Source of the DNA: Paramacrobiotus richtersi
Taxonomy: Eukaryota > Tardigrada > Eutardigrada > Parachela > Macrobiotidae
Direction: 5' to 3'
DNA: 20,127 nucleotides
Assembly: GCA_034698045.1 (NCBI GenBank)
Contig: JAQGAU010001280.1
Span: forward strand, 1-20,127
Position 1 is the first letter of the stretch. Each line of letters starts with the position of its first letter. The translations under genes and the position numbers were made by a program. Below are positions 8,937 through 18,831 of this stretch, in pieces. Under the pieces are notes generated by a model, which ran no database searches, was not told where the DNA came from, and saw only the letters and a program-made list of their open reading frames with translations.

Positions 8937-10386
8937 TGAGAATGAACTACAATTCTCCGCCAGAACCTTTACAAACGCGTTGCGAAGCAAAGGGCTGCAA
9001 CAAAGGTCATCGGAAAATTACCGACAACTGTATCGATGTATCAACAAAAAGTCATTCAGCTGCACAGTTCAGCTGCAATTAAATATTCTCTCAATTAAAT
9101 TAAATATATGCTCTTGTCTTATGAAATGTCCTTCCAGCCAGGGAACCTTTTATACTGCATTACCGGCTTGTATTGCATATTAAATACAAAAGCAAACCGT
9201 TCATCAAGGCTACTTCTTACCTCCAAATGATATACACTATGTCTAGGAATTAAAGTGTCCTTTTGACAGATCCTACAGACATGATCAATGAAACTGGGAA
9301 ATTCTTATTAATTATATGTAAGTGCATAGACAACCTTGCAACTGGTATCATAGACACTAGGACAAAAAAGACGATTAAATATGGCCGCTGATTCTTTGCG
9401 GACAAACGGACAGACGAACGGGACCATAAGATCATCACGGCATAAGATCATAATAAATAAAATGGAAATAAAACCTGTTGCCCTAGCTGCGCAGGTAGCT
9501 TATATGATCAGGTATGCTCGATGGCTTCCAACTGAGCACAAAACCGTGACCGTAATTGTCGGCAATAAAGCAGTATTATTATTATAAGTGCTTTATCTGT
9601 CTACGGTGAGCCCCAGACTGAATTAAATTTGCCTGATAATTTGTGTCTTATCATGACAGGAGACAGCACCAACGGTTCGAACGGTAGACGCAACAATTTC
9701 CTCCGGCGATACTTAAGTATATGAATGTAGTCATACAATGGGCAGGGAAAATGTTCTGGGTGAACCCTATGGAAGTGCGTTGCCTGAATGCAGGGATCAT
9801 GCTTTTAATCGAAACTGCTTTTCATCATAGTCGTCCTCTAAGGCCGCTTTGTTTTCTTTGCCACAATTTACAGGCATTAGACTGTGGTACAAAATTACCC
9901 CAAACAGGCACTTTGAAGTATACTGTACTGTCCATAAAGTTTTGCAAAGTGTACTATGGCAGAGAACAGTGCACGAGAAGTACTATGATTGTTTCATTTG
10001 AACGGATGTTGTTACTATGAATTGTTGTTGCATCTGAGATAAATCATTAACGTAATTAAAGAAGTACTTGTACTGCAACTTACATAAGAAGATCTAACCA
10101 CGTTTAAAGTCACGAGATAAGAACTGGTTGTGTAATGTAAGGCTGCGCCAGTTTTTATGGAACAAAAATATGTTGATGTAGACAAATATTTTACCAATTA
10201 CCCCGCGTAAGGTTTGATAACTAATTTTGCCTTCAAAACAGTAGAAACAGGTTCAAACACAACCAGTGTGAGCATAAATTGATGACCTTAAAGCGGCCAA
10301 TCTTTTTACTGTCTGTTTTCGCCCACTTGCAACCAAGGCCCCATGTTGCACTGTTACAGCAAGTAAATTAACATGTGAAAATTTTT
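8937..10386. other. Intergenic region upstream of the receptor-like gene
   Basis: No coding exon is supported. A - strand donor TTGGAG|GTAAGAAG (about 9221) and acceptor TTTGTTGCAG (about 8995) could bound an intron in the 5' untranslated part of the receptor-like gene. AT-rich sequence with CATATATTTAA on the - strand (about 9100-9111) might serve as a promoter. The 99-codon frame at 9721-10020 shows no domain. Confidence 0.35.
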
Positions 10387-10392
10387 TTTATT
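10387..10392 (-). terminator. Poly(A) signal AATAAA for the cysteine-rich peptide gene
   Basis: On the - strand this reads AATAAA, about 160 bp after the stop codon of the gene at 10870-10551, and fits its 3' end. Confidence 0.4.
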
Positions 10393-10550
10393 GGAATCTC
10401 AGCGTTTCAGCACACTCCTAATCTTCTTACTGTCATTTAACATACAACAGTAACAGATGTTCTTGCATGAAGGTCGTTAAATACAGAGTAACATTATGGA
10501 AGCCATTTTCGTCAGAAGAAGTACTTTCTATGTCTATCATCTGTTCAACG

Positions 10551-10870
10551 TTATGGACCCATAAAAACGTGACACGTTCCTTCTGTGGCGTCTTTGGCAA
10601 AGTTGCATCGCATCTGCGTACTTGGGCATGGCTTTTGTTTGGAACATTTGAGACCGGGCAGTGCACTTGCTTTGAGCAAGGCAAACTAGAAACAATTCGG
10701 CAAGATTACAATCATGTGTAATGTGGAATCACAACCGTTTACAATCACATCAGAATCTTTGTGGTAACGATGTAATCCAGTTGTACTTGGGGCACCAAAC
10801 CATCGTCATGTAAACTTACCGTAAACAGTATCAAGGGGAGAACTAGAACCCAAGCAACTGATATCTTCAT
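10551..10870 (-). CDS. Small secreted four-cysteine peptide (61-residue precursor)
   Basis: Exon 1 (10870-10820, 17 codons) reads MKISVAWVLVLPLILFT and ends at a perfect donor ACG|GTAAGTTT. Exon 2 (10685-10551) follows the pyrimidine-rich acceptor GAATTGTTTCTAG in the same phase 0. It begins FALLKASALPGLKCSKQKPC, goes on with PSTQMRCNFAKDATEGTC and HVFMGP, and ends in TAA. The signal peptide spans the splice, with likely cleavage after KASA, so the mature product is about 36 residues, mildly basic, with cysteine spacing C-x5-C-x6-C-x10-C, enough for two disulfides. I recognise no family. It could be a peptide hormone, a defence peptide or a cuticle-type secreted protein. Both exons are too short to show up in ordinary open-frame scans. 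The intron is 134 bp. Confidence 0.65.
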
Positions 10871-11669
10871 GATGGTTTTTGCGCTCAAAAACTAAAACAA
10901 CTGTGAAAGGGTGTGCGTTATGCGCTTTGAAGGAATGCCCAAGCAATGCAAAAATGTCGGCAAACGTAATTTGAACTGCAACGGTGACAGTATTTATTCC
11001 ACACGCTCGCATTGAATCATTACAATGTAAACTGCTACGCAATGGTGCCGGTTGGTGATTCATGGAAACTTGGTTAAACGGAAACTTCCGATATTTGCCA
11101 AATACACCATGAAATGTAAAAATACAAGTTTAGCTGAGATGATTTTGTACGAGCATGTACGGAAATAAAAACCTTGGAGATCAGTCTGCTGTTAAAATTA
11201 TTAGATACTTGCATGTACACAGTGGAAACAAGTACTGTGGCCTGCGGGTGCGAAACGTTTATTGTTTTTGTCAGTCGCTATGCCTGTTCCATTATCAGGC
11301 TTTCTGATTACAACAAAAAATATGCCGCTATTTTCGCGGTGTGCTGCTGATGCGGTCACAAAAGGTAAAGCCATTGCAGGCTATCCAGTGCACACTGTAT
11401 CAGTAATCTTTCACATTTCCACGCTCAGTCACAGTAACCAACAAAACCGGTGGCGCTACGGTTTCATTTCCAGTTTTCTTGGTTGTGTGTAACGGTCTAG
11501 TAACACAGCAAGCTGTTGAACAAGTATTCAAGTGTCTGGCACTTAGCAGGATTTATGAAATGGAAAGATCAGTTAAAGAATTTACCCATGATGCAGTTAA
11601 ATAGTGCCGGACATTGAGTAAGCTAAGGGCTGTAACTGCAGAACTAGGAATCACCGTTATTTTTTCGGA
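10871..11669. other. Intergenic region between the peptide gene and the Ly6-like gene
   Basis: It should hold the promoter of the peptide gene (right of 10870, - strand) and the 3' untranslated part of the Ly6-like gene (left of 11670). No core promoter motif is clear. The 76-codon + strand frame at 11262-11492 lacks a domain, signal peptide or splice support. Confidence 0.4.
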
Positions 11670-13936
11670 TTAGTCCTCTTCCTCGCTAGCGTCCGTGTCG
11701 GCGCTATTGGCGCTTCCAGCGGAATCCGCACTTCCACGTTCTTTTCGAGTGCGAAACTTGAACCAGTACACGGCGAATCCGATCAGTCCGAGGAGGAGCA
11801 ACTAAACACAGCCGTGTAGTAGTTTTATGTAATTGCTTACAGCTAATTAGCCACATCATACATACAAAGTAATTAGATGCAGCTGGATTGGTTAGTCGGT
11901 TGGCAGGCAGTGCATTAAAATTTTCTGAGTGACGTGCATGCCCTAAGTCCCCAGTATAAAGTAAACATTAAACGGCTATCTGATGAATGATGATTCTGAT
12001 CGAGTCGAAAATGAAATGAGCAAAAAAGGGCTTTATCTCCCGCAAGCACCGCTGCATGTGCGAGGTGGACGAAAATCCCATTTTTAAAGTAGGTACTAGA
12101 AAATTGTTCTCCATTGGCCGCTTCAGATATAAGTTGCTTTTGGACAAGGCTTATGATTAAGTGGTGCAATGTAACCTATCGCTTACCGCACCAACGGCTA
12201 CTCCAGCCAGTAGTCCCGCACTTAATCCGGCGCTCTCTGTAAAGGCACCACAAATTGTAAGGTCATTTGACTCTGAGACTGTACTATTCCGTCTATTCGG
12301 AAGTTTTCCGAGATTCGAAAAGCTTTCACTTAACATGTAAAAGAAGGGTGACGTCACTCGCCCGTACACTTACCACTCACAAGACTACAATTAAAGCAAA
12401 CTGGATCTGTAATAGAGTACATGGTTTGCTAAGAAAACTAGCAGTCACCAGGGAAGGAAGAAGTTTCAATTTGCTCCAAGGGGATATACTATTTCGCTAC
12501 ATTACTTTGTACTCCGGTAATCTAGGATTGAACAGCTCTAGAACCTTTAGAACGTACCAGCTGGTTTAGGGATTGCCGTGCTAATCCGAGATTCCGCCGT
12601 CGTCGGAATGGTGCTTGTCGTCCAGGTTAAGACGGTGGTTTTCGAAGGTCGATTAGGTGTTCCCAAAATCGAGCCGGTATAATTGTCTATCACCATATTA
12701 CTAGGATAAGTCGCAGCAATGACCTTCTCCAGTGCATTTTCACCGAGCGTGGGAACAACAGGAATATCGGTCACGGATTGGTTTGCCTGCAAACCAACCA
12801 GCAGCTCGCATCGGTGTGACGATAATCATAGTTCGTATGTTATCAGCCTGGCTAGTACCTGTAATACAGGCTGAACCATGACTTCGTTCCACATTTGTTT
12901 GTTGCAGTTGCTTTCGCCGCAGATACACTTGCGATCCCTGTAGCCTACTGTTAGGTAGCAGATCGTTTTGTGTCCTTTGTCGTTTGCGGACTTCCATTGC
13001 TCGTAATCGCTATCCTCCACGCCTACATCAGAACACCTCCTCCCCATTGCTGGAGCTGAAATAAAAGATTGAAACATCACAGTGTACGTACATCTCCCAG
13101 CCAAAGGCACTACTCCACGTTGTACTAATTCACCATGCTTGCCATCAAATGTCCGCACTACTACCCGTTCGTGAAGCTAATTTAAAAAAGCTTTGAGATT
13201 CTGTTGCTGTACTGCGTGTACATAGGTGTAATAATTGCAGTTTTTCTGCGTTTCTACAATGGAACTGCTATAAACTATAAAATTGTAATGATTACTCATA
13301 AAAAAATATGGTATCAGACTATCAGTGATGATCATAATAACAACAATAATTTTAATAATGCTGCATTTCCATATCACAGAACTCTGTAAATGTAAAAAGG
13401 ACATTTTCCGCATAAAAGAACAAGTTCATTATAATTAACAGCTCTCCGCACTTTTCGGTAGCTGTATCTGTATATAGGTTTCAGAATGACTAAATGAAAT
13501 GAGGCGGCAGAATTAAAGCCTATAATAAATTAAATAATAATTATAATCGTATATCCAGCTATATGGTCCTTACTTAGCTTAGTGACGTTTCCTTTCTGCT
13601 CTGGCCTCGTTCCAGTCCCGATGATGCACGTTCGTGTGTTGTCGGCGCATGTTTCTAGTTTGTCGTTCGCTGTACTGGTGCAGTTGGTCGGATCCAGCCA
13701 ATTGTTGCAAGTGTAGCATTTTATAGATTCGATTTCTGCAATTATAAGCACAATTAGCACATACGATGATAACGCACACTTGCGCCTTCCTGAACGTAAT
13801 GCAACGGTAACCAGCCTTTTCGAAACTCATGCCAGATCGTTACTGTGGATGGCACGAATAACGCACCCTTTAGGACTAATGCAAACAAAATCCAGAAAAC
13901 GAAGAGCATATGGATGGATCTTAGCTGCCACTTCAT
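11670..13936 (-). CDS. Ly6/uPAR-domain type I membrane protein
   Basis: Seven exons: 13936-13867, 13735-13574, about 13160-13134, 13055-12859, 12786-12558, 12278-12187 and 11801-11670, about 302 residues. Exon 1 is a signal peptide (MKWQLRSIHMLFVFWILFAL, then VLK). The domain starts IKCYTCNNWLDPTNCTS and goes through ETC and RTC to GRRCSDV, TICYLTV and KCICGESNCNK. This gives exactly ten cysteines in the three-finger Ly6 order, closing with the CN motif. Exons 5-6 form a Ser/Thr/Pro-rich stalk (TTVLTWTTSTIPTTAES). The splice of exons 6 and 7 builds one membrane helix (LSAGLLAGVAVGA|LLLLGLIGFAVYWF), a basic stop-transfer KFRTRKER and an acidic Ser/Ala tail ending SEEED. The 27-nt exon 3 is the least certain; an acceptor at 13177 or 13158 is also possible. 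The 78-bp intron 13133-13056 is open in frame; retention would add an eleventh cysteine. Confidence 0.7.
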
Positions 13937-14139
13937 TCCAGATGGACAGACAGCTAGTAATGCAATGAGCGTTAAGCTGCTGCCAAACTAGATCGCTTTT
14001 GTCGAACCAAAATATGCAGAAATGGAAATATCGTGCACGCAACCGTTTTAGCCAGTTTCAGGTCTTTTCAATGCAATCGGAATCCTATTTCTAAAGGTAC
14101 TACAAGTAGTCCAGCTACAAGCAAGACATGGTTATGGCA
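13937..14139. other. Short gap upstream of the Ly6-like gene
   Basis: This is the likely promoter side of the Ly6-like gene (- strand, start 13936). No clear core motif was found. Open frames here are shadows without support. Confidence 0.35.
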
Positions 14140-14282
14140 CTACAGGAACTGGCTAATTACGAGCAGGGGAATTAGTACTACAATAAATTTGACCACAAAA
14201 TTCAAACTTTCATATTTCATAGAAAAATCAGAGATATTGCAAGACTTGGATACGGCAAGCGTATTAAAAATCACGGTGTGTT
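14140..14282 (-). CDS. Possible last exon with hydrophobic C-terminus
   Basis: After a good acceptor (TTCCATTTCACATGCAG, AG at 14284-14283) a frame in phase 1 reads HTVIFNTLAVSKSCNISDF, has an N-glycosylation site NIS, and ends KFIVVLIPLLVISQFL directly before the stop. A hydrophobic run at the very end resembles a GPI-attachment signal. It might be the final exon of the gene containing 14934-14672, but the phases (2 versus 1) do not join, so an exon is missing or the link is wrong. Confidence 0.35.
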
Positions 14283-14671
14283 CTGCATGTGAAATGGAAT
14301 GACACGCAGGAGATGACTCCAAATGCAGTATTTACTGCTAGGCAACGGCAACCAAACATTTCGATTGACCCGTAATATGGAAGTACAGCTCTGGCTCAAT
14401 TTGCGCACTTTAAAACACGTATCTGTACTTCGGCAGGGAAACTATTTTTCTGTCACCAACATTTGTAAATGGGGGCGATGAGCTGTGCACTTTCTGATAT
14501 TTGCACATTGTAAGTAGCAAGATATATAAACAAAAAGAGATCATTTTTTTAAGGACAGAAGATTCTTGTGCCTGTGACAATACGGCATTCGCACATAGGC
14601 TATTTCCTATCTACAGTACCTGCATGTAAGTTAGACATACATGTACCGGTATGGTAGGCCGGTATGCTTAC

Positions 14672-14934
14672 TTAAAATACATCCGTTCGCTACGGTCTTT
14701 ATCACAACGCAGTGGAGTGCGATGACCTAGATAACAACCGCCCAGGTCGGCTAGTAGACCGGGGTGATCGGTTACCACTTTGCCAAACAGGATGGACGTG
14801 CCTAACTTGCGCATCTGGTAGTGTGAGCTAGATGTAGAATTGTCAAAATAATGGTCAGTGACATTGTCGCAGAGTTCTTGGGGGATCCCAAAACGTAAAG
14901 TTACGGGCACTCCACAATGCACTATTACATGTAG
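14672..14934 (-). CDS. Coding-like exon of an unrecognised extracellular protein
   Basis: The frame is open from 14934 to the consensus donor TTTAA|GTAAGC at 14671 (phase 2). It reads VTLRFGIPQELCDNVTDHYF, then an NST site, HYQMRKLGTSILFGKVVTDH and ADLGGCYLGHRTPLRCDKD. Two N-glycosylation sites and four to five cysteines suggest a secreted or surface domain. The upstream acceptor may be GTAATAG at 14922. A downstream acceptor TTGTCACAG about 14581 would add HKNLLSLKK and a stop in phase. No family is recognised. It lies just after the GPCR relic on the same strand but does not look like a receptor tail. Confidence 0.45.
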
Positions 14935-14991
14935 CTAACTTTCAAGCTTTAATTAAGACAAATGTACTGTATTCTCAGTTTTACAGCCCAT

Positions 14992-15888
14992 TCAAAACAA
15001 CATGCGATTTACTGTAATCGGGAAAGCGGGTATCACCCCGAACACATAGCCAGTAAACGTATTTCTGTGATAACAGCAATTCGTAAAGTTACATAGTGGC
15101 TTACATGTTAGCACATAACATCAACCAAATATCGATATAAATCAGCTGCACAGAAATATTAGTGATCGCAAATGTATCATGGTGTAATGGTGCGAAGTTG
15201 CTTCGCGAGGCTTACAGGTATCCGCTTAGAAGATAACATCATTCGTAAGATTGCCCAGAAAAGCAGATTCCGCAATGGCAACGATCGTTAAACTGATCGG
15301 AAATGAAATACTGGCCAGTGGTTTCAATGTACCTACACACACTCACACAGGATGCGCCAAATTCCATGAGCAATACGTCCGTCGTCCTATTGGAACAGAA
15401 ACGCCCTCATGTCCGCTGACAGCATTGGTAGCATCGAACACAGCGCGATTGTCAGTCTTACATACTTTTTCAGTTTGTTTCGATAAAACGATTGGTGAAA
15501 TACTCTCGTGTAATGCGGCAAAGCAATAGCTGTCCTGCGATAAACATCCACGCAAACGACATAACCTTTCGAAGCCCAGTACAATATACACGTCCAGTAA
15601 GGAGCAAATGGCCAGCAACATCGGAACATGCGCATTGTGAATATATTGGTACGATAGTGAGACGGTCTCACTGAGACCAACCAAAAGGTCACATACGCTG
15701 CTAGGCAGAAGCAGTATTCCGGTATGCGTTAACAGCTTAGAACTGGAAGCAATAAACGTGATTAGAGCTGCATTGGTTAAGACGATGAGGAAAGATTGAA
15801 TGTAGCCGATTAAAGCTGCCCAAGTAATCTTTCGAGCGTCGATGTGAAAGTGATCCCAACAGCTGCAAGTATTGGTAAACGAATCCAT
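14992..15888 (-). pseudogene. Class A (rhodopsin-like) GPCR relic, several frameshifts
   Basis: Start MDSFTNTCSCWDHFHIDARK. TM1 reads WAALIGYIQSFLIVLTNAAL, with Asn in the family's GN position. TM2 reads LLLPSSVCDLLVGL, with Asp as in LAxAD. TM3 starts MLLAICSLLDVYIVL. Near 15572 the frame shifts and continues GYVVCVDVYRRTAIALPHYT, a DVY in place of DRY. TM4 (KKYVRLTIALCSMLPML) is followed by a second shift into GRRTYCSWNLAHPV, with the conserved extracellular Cys. A donor GT|GTGAGT (15346) leads to exon 15292-15216 with TM5, which holds a third shift (LTIVAIAESA to FWAILRMMLSSKRIP). Exon 15145-15105 (LIYIDIWLMLCAN, TM6) and exon 15064-14992 (GYVFGVIPAFPITVNRMLF, TM7) follow in phase. The exon layout is preserved but at least three frame breaks make it a pseudogene. 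Confidence 0.6.
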
Positions 15889-16622
15889 TTAGGAAATGTA
15901 CGAATAAAACTTCAAATGCAATGGTGCCGGTATAATACGAAGGTGAAAACGATGATAAGTAATAAACATTCATTCCCAGTGAAAGTCCCCCATTGTCATA
16001 ACTCCGTTGCTACGAGAATATGCCTCGACCCGTTACTATAGCCTGGCATAACTGTTATCTTATAGGTCAGTGTATTACGCTCTTTGTCTGCTTTTACTGT
16101 TGACGTTATGTTGCATATTTGGTTGTTGTCACTACTGTAGCCTCCGCCCTTAAATATTTCGGAGCCGTGTATACACAACAGATAAGAACACTTCCCCATA
16201 CCCCCCAGCGGTATAATTGCAATGTTCTGTTTATGTACAACTGGTACGTTTCGAAACATATTGATTGTGAGTATTCGACTAAAAAGAGAGATGGCCTAGA
16301 AATAGCACTAAAAGAATAACTTGCAATAACGGCGTAACACTTGTAAGCACACGCTGCCGTTACTTCGATGCCGAGATACCACTGTGATAATCACCAAGAT
16401 GCCGTTTTATGAACTCAACAGTGCCGCCGCACGCGTGCACAATCTTACATAGTATGTGATCAAAGCATCATGCAAAAAAGGAACTCTAGCTAAATAATAT
16501 AACACAGTTATGATCCCATTGTAAACGATGCTCTGGGTGCTCCAAATACCATTTATTGGACGCTTTTCTAACTTTTGTGTTTGGCGTACCGGCTAGTCCA
16601 CACAGATAAAAGCCATACAACC
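15889..16622. other. Mostly non-coding; one weak open frame
   Basis: A - strand frame at 16259-15996 reads GKCSYLLCIHGSEIFKGGGY, then CNITSTVKADKERNTLTYKI and a stop, with a possible acceptor TACATAAACAG near 16230. It has three cysteines and an N-glycosylation site but no recognised domain. It could be a last exon of the gene upstream on the same strand (17594 leftwards). Nothing else is supported. Confidence 0.3.
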
Positions 16623-16674
16623 AAATCCACTGCACTCACATGGGTCATGTCCACTGCTGGGAACAATGGGTGCT
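16622..16674 (-). repeat. Dispersed ~52-bp repeat, copy 2
   Basis: This is the reverse-strand copy of the repeat at 1561-1613, with 43 of 48 core positions equal by eye. It overlaps the end of a possible exon at 16719-16645 and would supply that exon's last residues and stop. Confidence 0.6.
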
Positions 16675-17594
16675 GTAAGAATCAAAGATATGATTATTTC
16701 GCGATTTCATATGCAGGATCTGCAAAACAAACATTAATTCGGTTATCTGATCTTAAATGAGGTGGTTTCCTTGCGACTTAAAGTTCCGCTGGCACATTAG
16801 CGACTTGTTGGAAAAAAAAACTGAATTACCGTACAAGCGTACGTTTCATGCATGCTGGAAACCCATGCATGCGTATTGGGAAACACATATGGTGAACTAG
16901 CAATAAGCTGTTCTGCAATATCAGCATAGTGGGACGAGTCCCGAGCTTTTTCCAAAGGACTTAAATTTTGCTACAAAAATTGGTTGGCTTACCGTTGGTT
17001 GTGGTGATGGTGGTCCTGGTGGTGGACTCGGTGAACGACAGCCCCAGTTCACGAGCAAACTCAAATCTAAAGGAGTGTAAAATATTCTTGCCTTTTCTGA
17101 TTATATATATATTTCAACACCGATGCCCTGGAGACGTCAGAATGTATGACACCATTTATTAGCTTAACTTAACCTACTGCATGCACAGATAAGAGAAGTG
17201 TATGCCACTGTTTGGTTCAACGAACTATTTTGTTTGGAGTTTTGTACCAAGGAATCTGCTTGGTCTTTGCAAACAACTTTCTGCATTTCAAAATATACAA
17301 CTCAGCTTTTCAAATTGATGGTTGGCATTTCAAAATCCCTTGCGGAAAAAACGTCCATAAGCACAAAAATAGCTATGTAGAAAAGCGAGCCCAGTTTCTC
17401 AAGGCAGTTACCTGTAAGTACCATCCATATACCAATAAACAGCAGCCAAAAGTTCACCCTATTGTGTTGATGATTACCTTAATTTTAGCCTATTACTAAC
17501 CAGGCACTTACGGAAAAACCCAGAGAGGAGCGGCAGAGCACGCTGACGAACACATCGCAACAATCATACAGACGCCAACGAATACCGGATGCAT
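16645..17594 (-). CDS. Unresolved multi-exon gene starting with a signal peptide
   Basis: Exon 1 (17594-17512) reads MHPVFVGVCMIVAMCSSACS, then AAPLWVF, a clear signal peptide, and ends at CC|GTAAGT. Exon 2 starts at 17458 in phase (VNFWLLFIGIWMVLTGN). It either runs to a stop at 17302 (79 residues in all, two further hydrophobic runs) or leaves at CAG|GTAACT (17412). Further left are three exon-like pieces. 17066-16993 is Pro-rich (SPSPPPGPPSPQPT) or, in another frame, FEFARELGLSFTES plus a Thr run. 16970-16830 reads EKARDSSHYADIAEQLIASS and HAWVSSMHETYACT. 16719-16645 runs to a stop. The gap 16992-16971 has GT-AG ends but only 22 bp, too short for a normal intron. 16970-16830 resembles S2 of the receptor-like gene. 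The start is credible; the rest is a guess. Confidence 0.35.
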
Positions 17595-18279
17595 GATTTA
17601 CAACAGTGTTCTTAAAACAGAGAAAGCAGCAGTAGAGAAAACAGCGTAGAAGTAGAGCAACAGTAGAGCAGTGTTTCAAAACAAACACAAGGGAGCGACG
17701 TACCGAATGACAAACGGCTTTTCAGAACTCTGTTGCAGCATGTTTTGCTTCGCGGGCTTTATATCTTATCAGGTTTGGACCCTAATGCCGAACCTAGGCG
17801 ACGACACGCAAGAATCAGCAGTTTTAACAAAAGCAACATTTTTGCAGAATGCTGAGGACCATCAGACCGCCACCGTTCTTGCTATGTGCTTATGTTTATC
17901 GCAGAAACGTATACTAGCCGCACGTTGACCACTTGGGGAACCTCATGCCTCAGCCGTCGACACAAGGCACAACAAGATTTTTAAGCAAAATATACGGCCA
18001 TGAGGTATTGCGCCGACACGATAAAGCCACTCAGGAGCAAGCTTCCTGAAATTCAGCTGACAAGTGGCAACGGTCCTGTTGAAGCAGTCGTCGTCATTTT
18101 TCTTTTTCAGTACCTACCTTATTGTGCTGTCCTTAGTACTGAATCATCCACTTTGTATTCGTGTACGTCTGGTGTGGTAGCGTAACCAATATGTTTATAT
18201 AAGATCATCAAAGACGGCAGACGCTTCTGTCACCTACGATGGATGTGTTGTACCGGCCGTATTCTGATTTAAGGACAAC
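17595..18279. other. No supported gene; possible upstream exons of the + strand gene at 18700
   Basis: Open frames at 17671-17928 and 18000-18185 (+) have no domain. A strong acceptor TTTTTCTTTTTCAG (about 18119) on the + strand is followed by 66 open bases and could belong to the gene whose last exon is 18700-18819, but no signal peptide or start exon could be found for it. Confidence 0.3.
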
Positions 18280-18486
18280 CTAGGTGGCTTCCGACTTCCG
18301 CCAGACTTCACCGATCACTAAGTTCACCATTAACTTTTCACTAGGCGTGCCAGTGTTTCGCGCACAGTGATCCATCATGCACGCGTAAAATTTGTATGTT
18401 ATGTCTGATGCGTGATTGTGCGGATCAAAAAGATCATACAGTAAAATAATACTCGTAGACAGCAAAGGCAAGCAAAAATTAATCAT
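18280..18486 (-). CDS. Possible small secreted protein or first exon
   Basis: The frame starts MINFCLPLLSTSIILLYDL, a fair signal peptide. It continues with FYACMMDHCARNTGTPSEKL and NLVIGEVWRKSEAT to a stop, 68 residues in all. A Met seven codons upstream is also in frame. Several GTGA donors occur near the end (for example ATCG|GTGAAG), so it may be a first exon rather than a whole gene. No family is recognised. Confidence 0.3.
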   Translation of the reverse strand: MINFCLPLLSTSIILLYDLFDPHNHASDITYKFYACMMDHCARNTGTPSEKLMVNLVIGEVWRKSEAT

Positions 18487-18699
18487 TCGGACAATATTGT
18501 TTCCCATTCACGTCATTAATACAGCTTGTGTACCAGTCCGGCAGTAATGTTGTCCCGCTAGAACTGCTTTTTTAAACATTCTTTCGGCCCGGATATTTTT
18601 TACCGGCAAGAATATCTTACCGACAGAACCTTCTGTGGTGTTAAGAGAAAAACTTATTAAATTGCCACCACTTTAATGTCAGTTGCACTTTGTTTCCAG

Positions 18700-18819
18700 G
18701 CGAAGCGGTTTGGTCTTTACAATGACCATGAGTCCAATTTTGAGCTGCGGCCAAAGTGGGGGATGAAGACCCTGACCGCCAGCGTGCTAGCCGGCAAACG
18801 CTTTGTCAACGGTGGCTAA
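18700..18819 (+). CDS. Last exon of a + strand gene, possible peptide precursor
   Basis: The acceptor TTGCACTTTGTTTCCAG ends at 18699. The exon is GC-rich, unlike its flanks, and reads AKRFGLYNDHESNFELRPK, then WGMKTLTASVLAGKRFVNGG and TAA. The segment between the first KR and the GKR is 28 residues plus Gly. Release at the dibasic sites would give a peptide with an amidated end (…SVLA-NH2), the usual layout of an invertebrate neuropeptide. That reading is inference; no peptide family is matched. An in-frame ATG at 18676 exists but lies in the acceptor's pyrimidine tract. Upstream exons were not found; they would lie left of 18,680. Confidence 0.55.
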   Translation, partial: AKRFGLYNDHESNFELRPKWGMKTLTASVLAGKRFVNGG

Positions 18820-18831
18820 TCCTCCTTTTTC

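Noticed and set aside
8400-8990. Reading the whole 196-codon - strand frame as one exon
   Set aside because: It runs through a canonical in-frame intron (8759-8607) and past the donor at 8426. Splicing restores the expected S1 order.
9721-10020. 99-codon + strand open frame
   Set aside because: No domain, no signal peptide, no splice context; intergenic chance frame.
10433-10684. 83-codon - strand open frame
   Set aside because: Other-frame shadow of the second exon of the cysteine-rich peptide gene.
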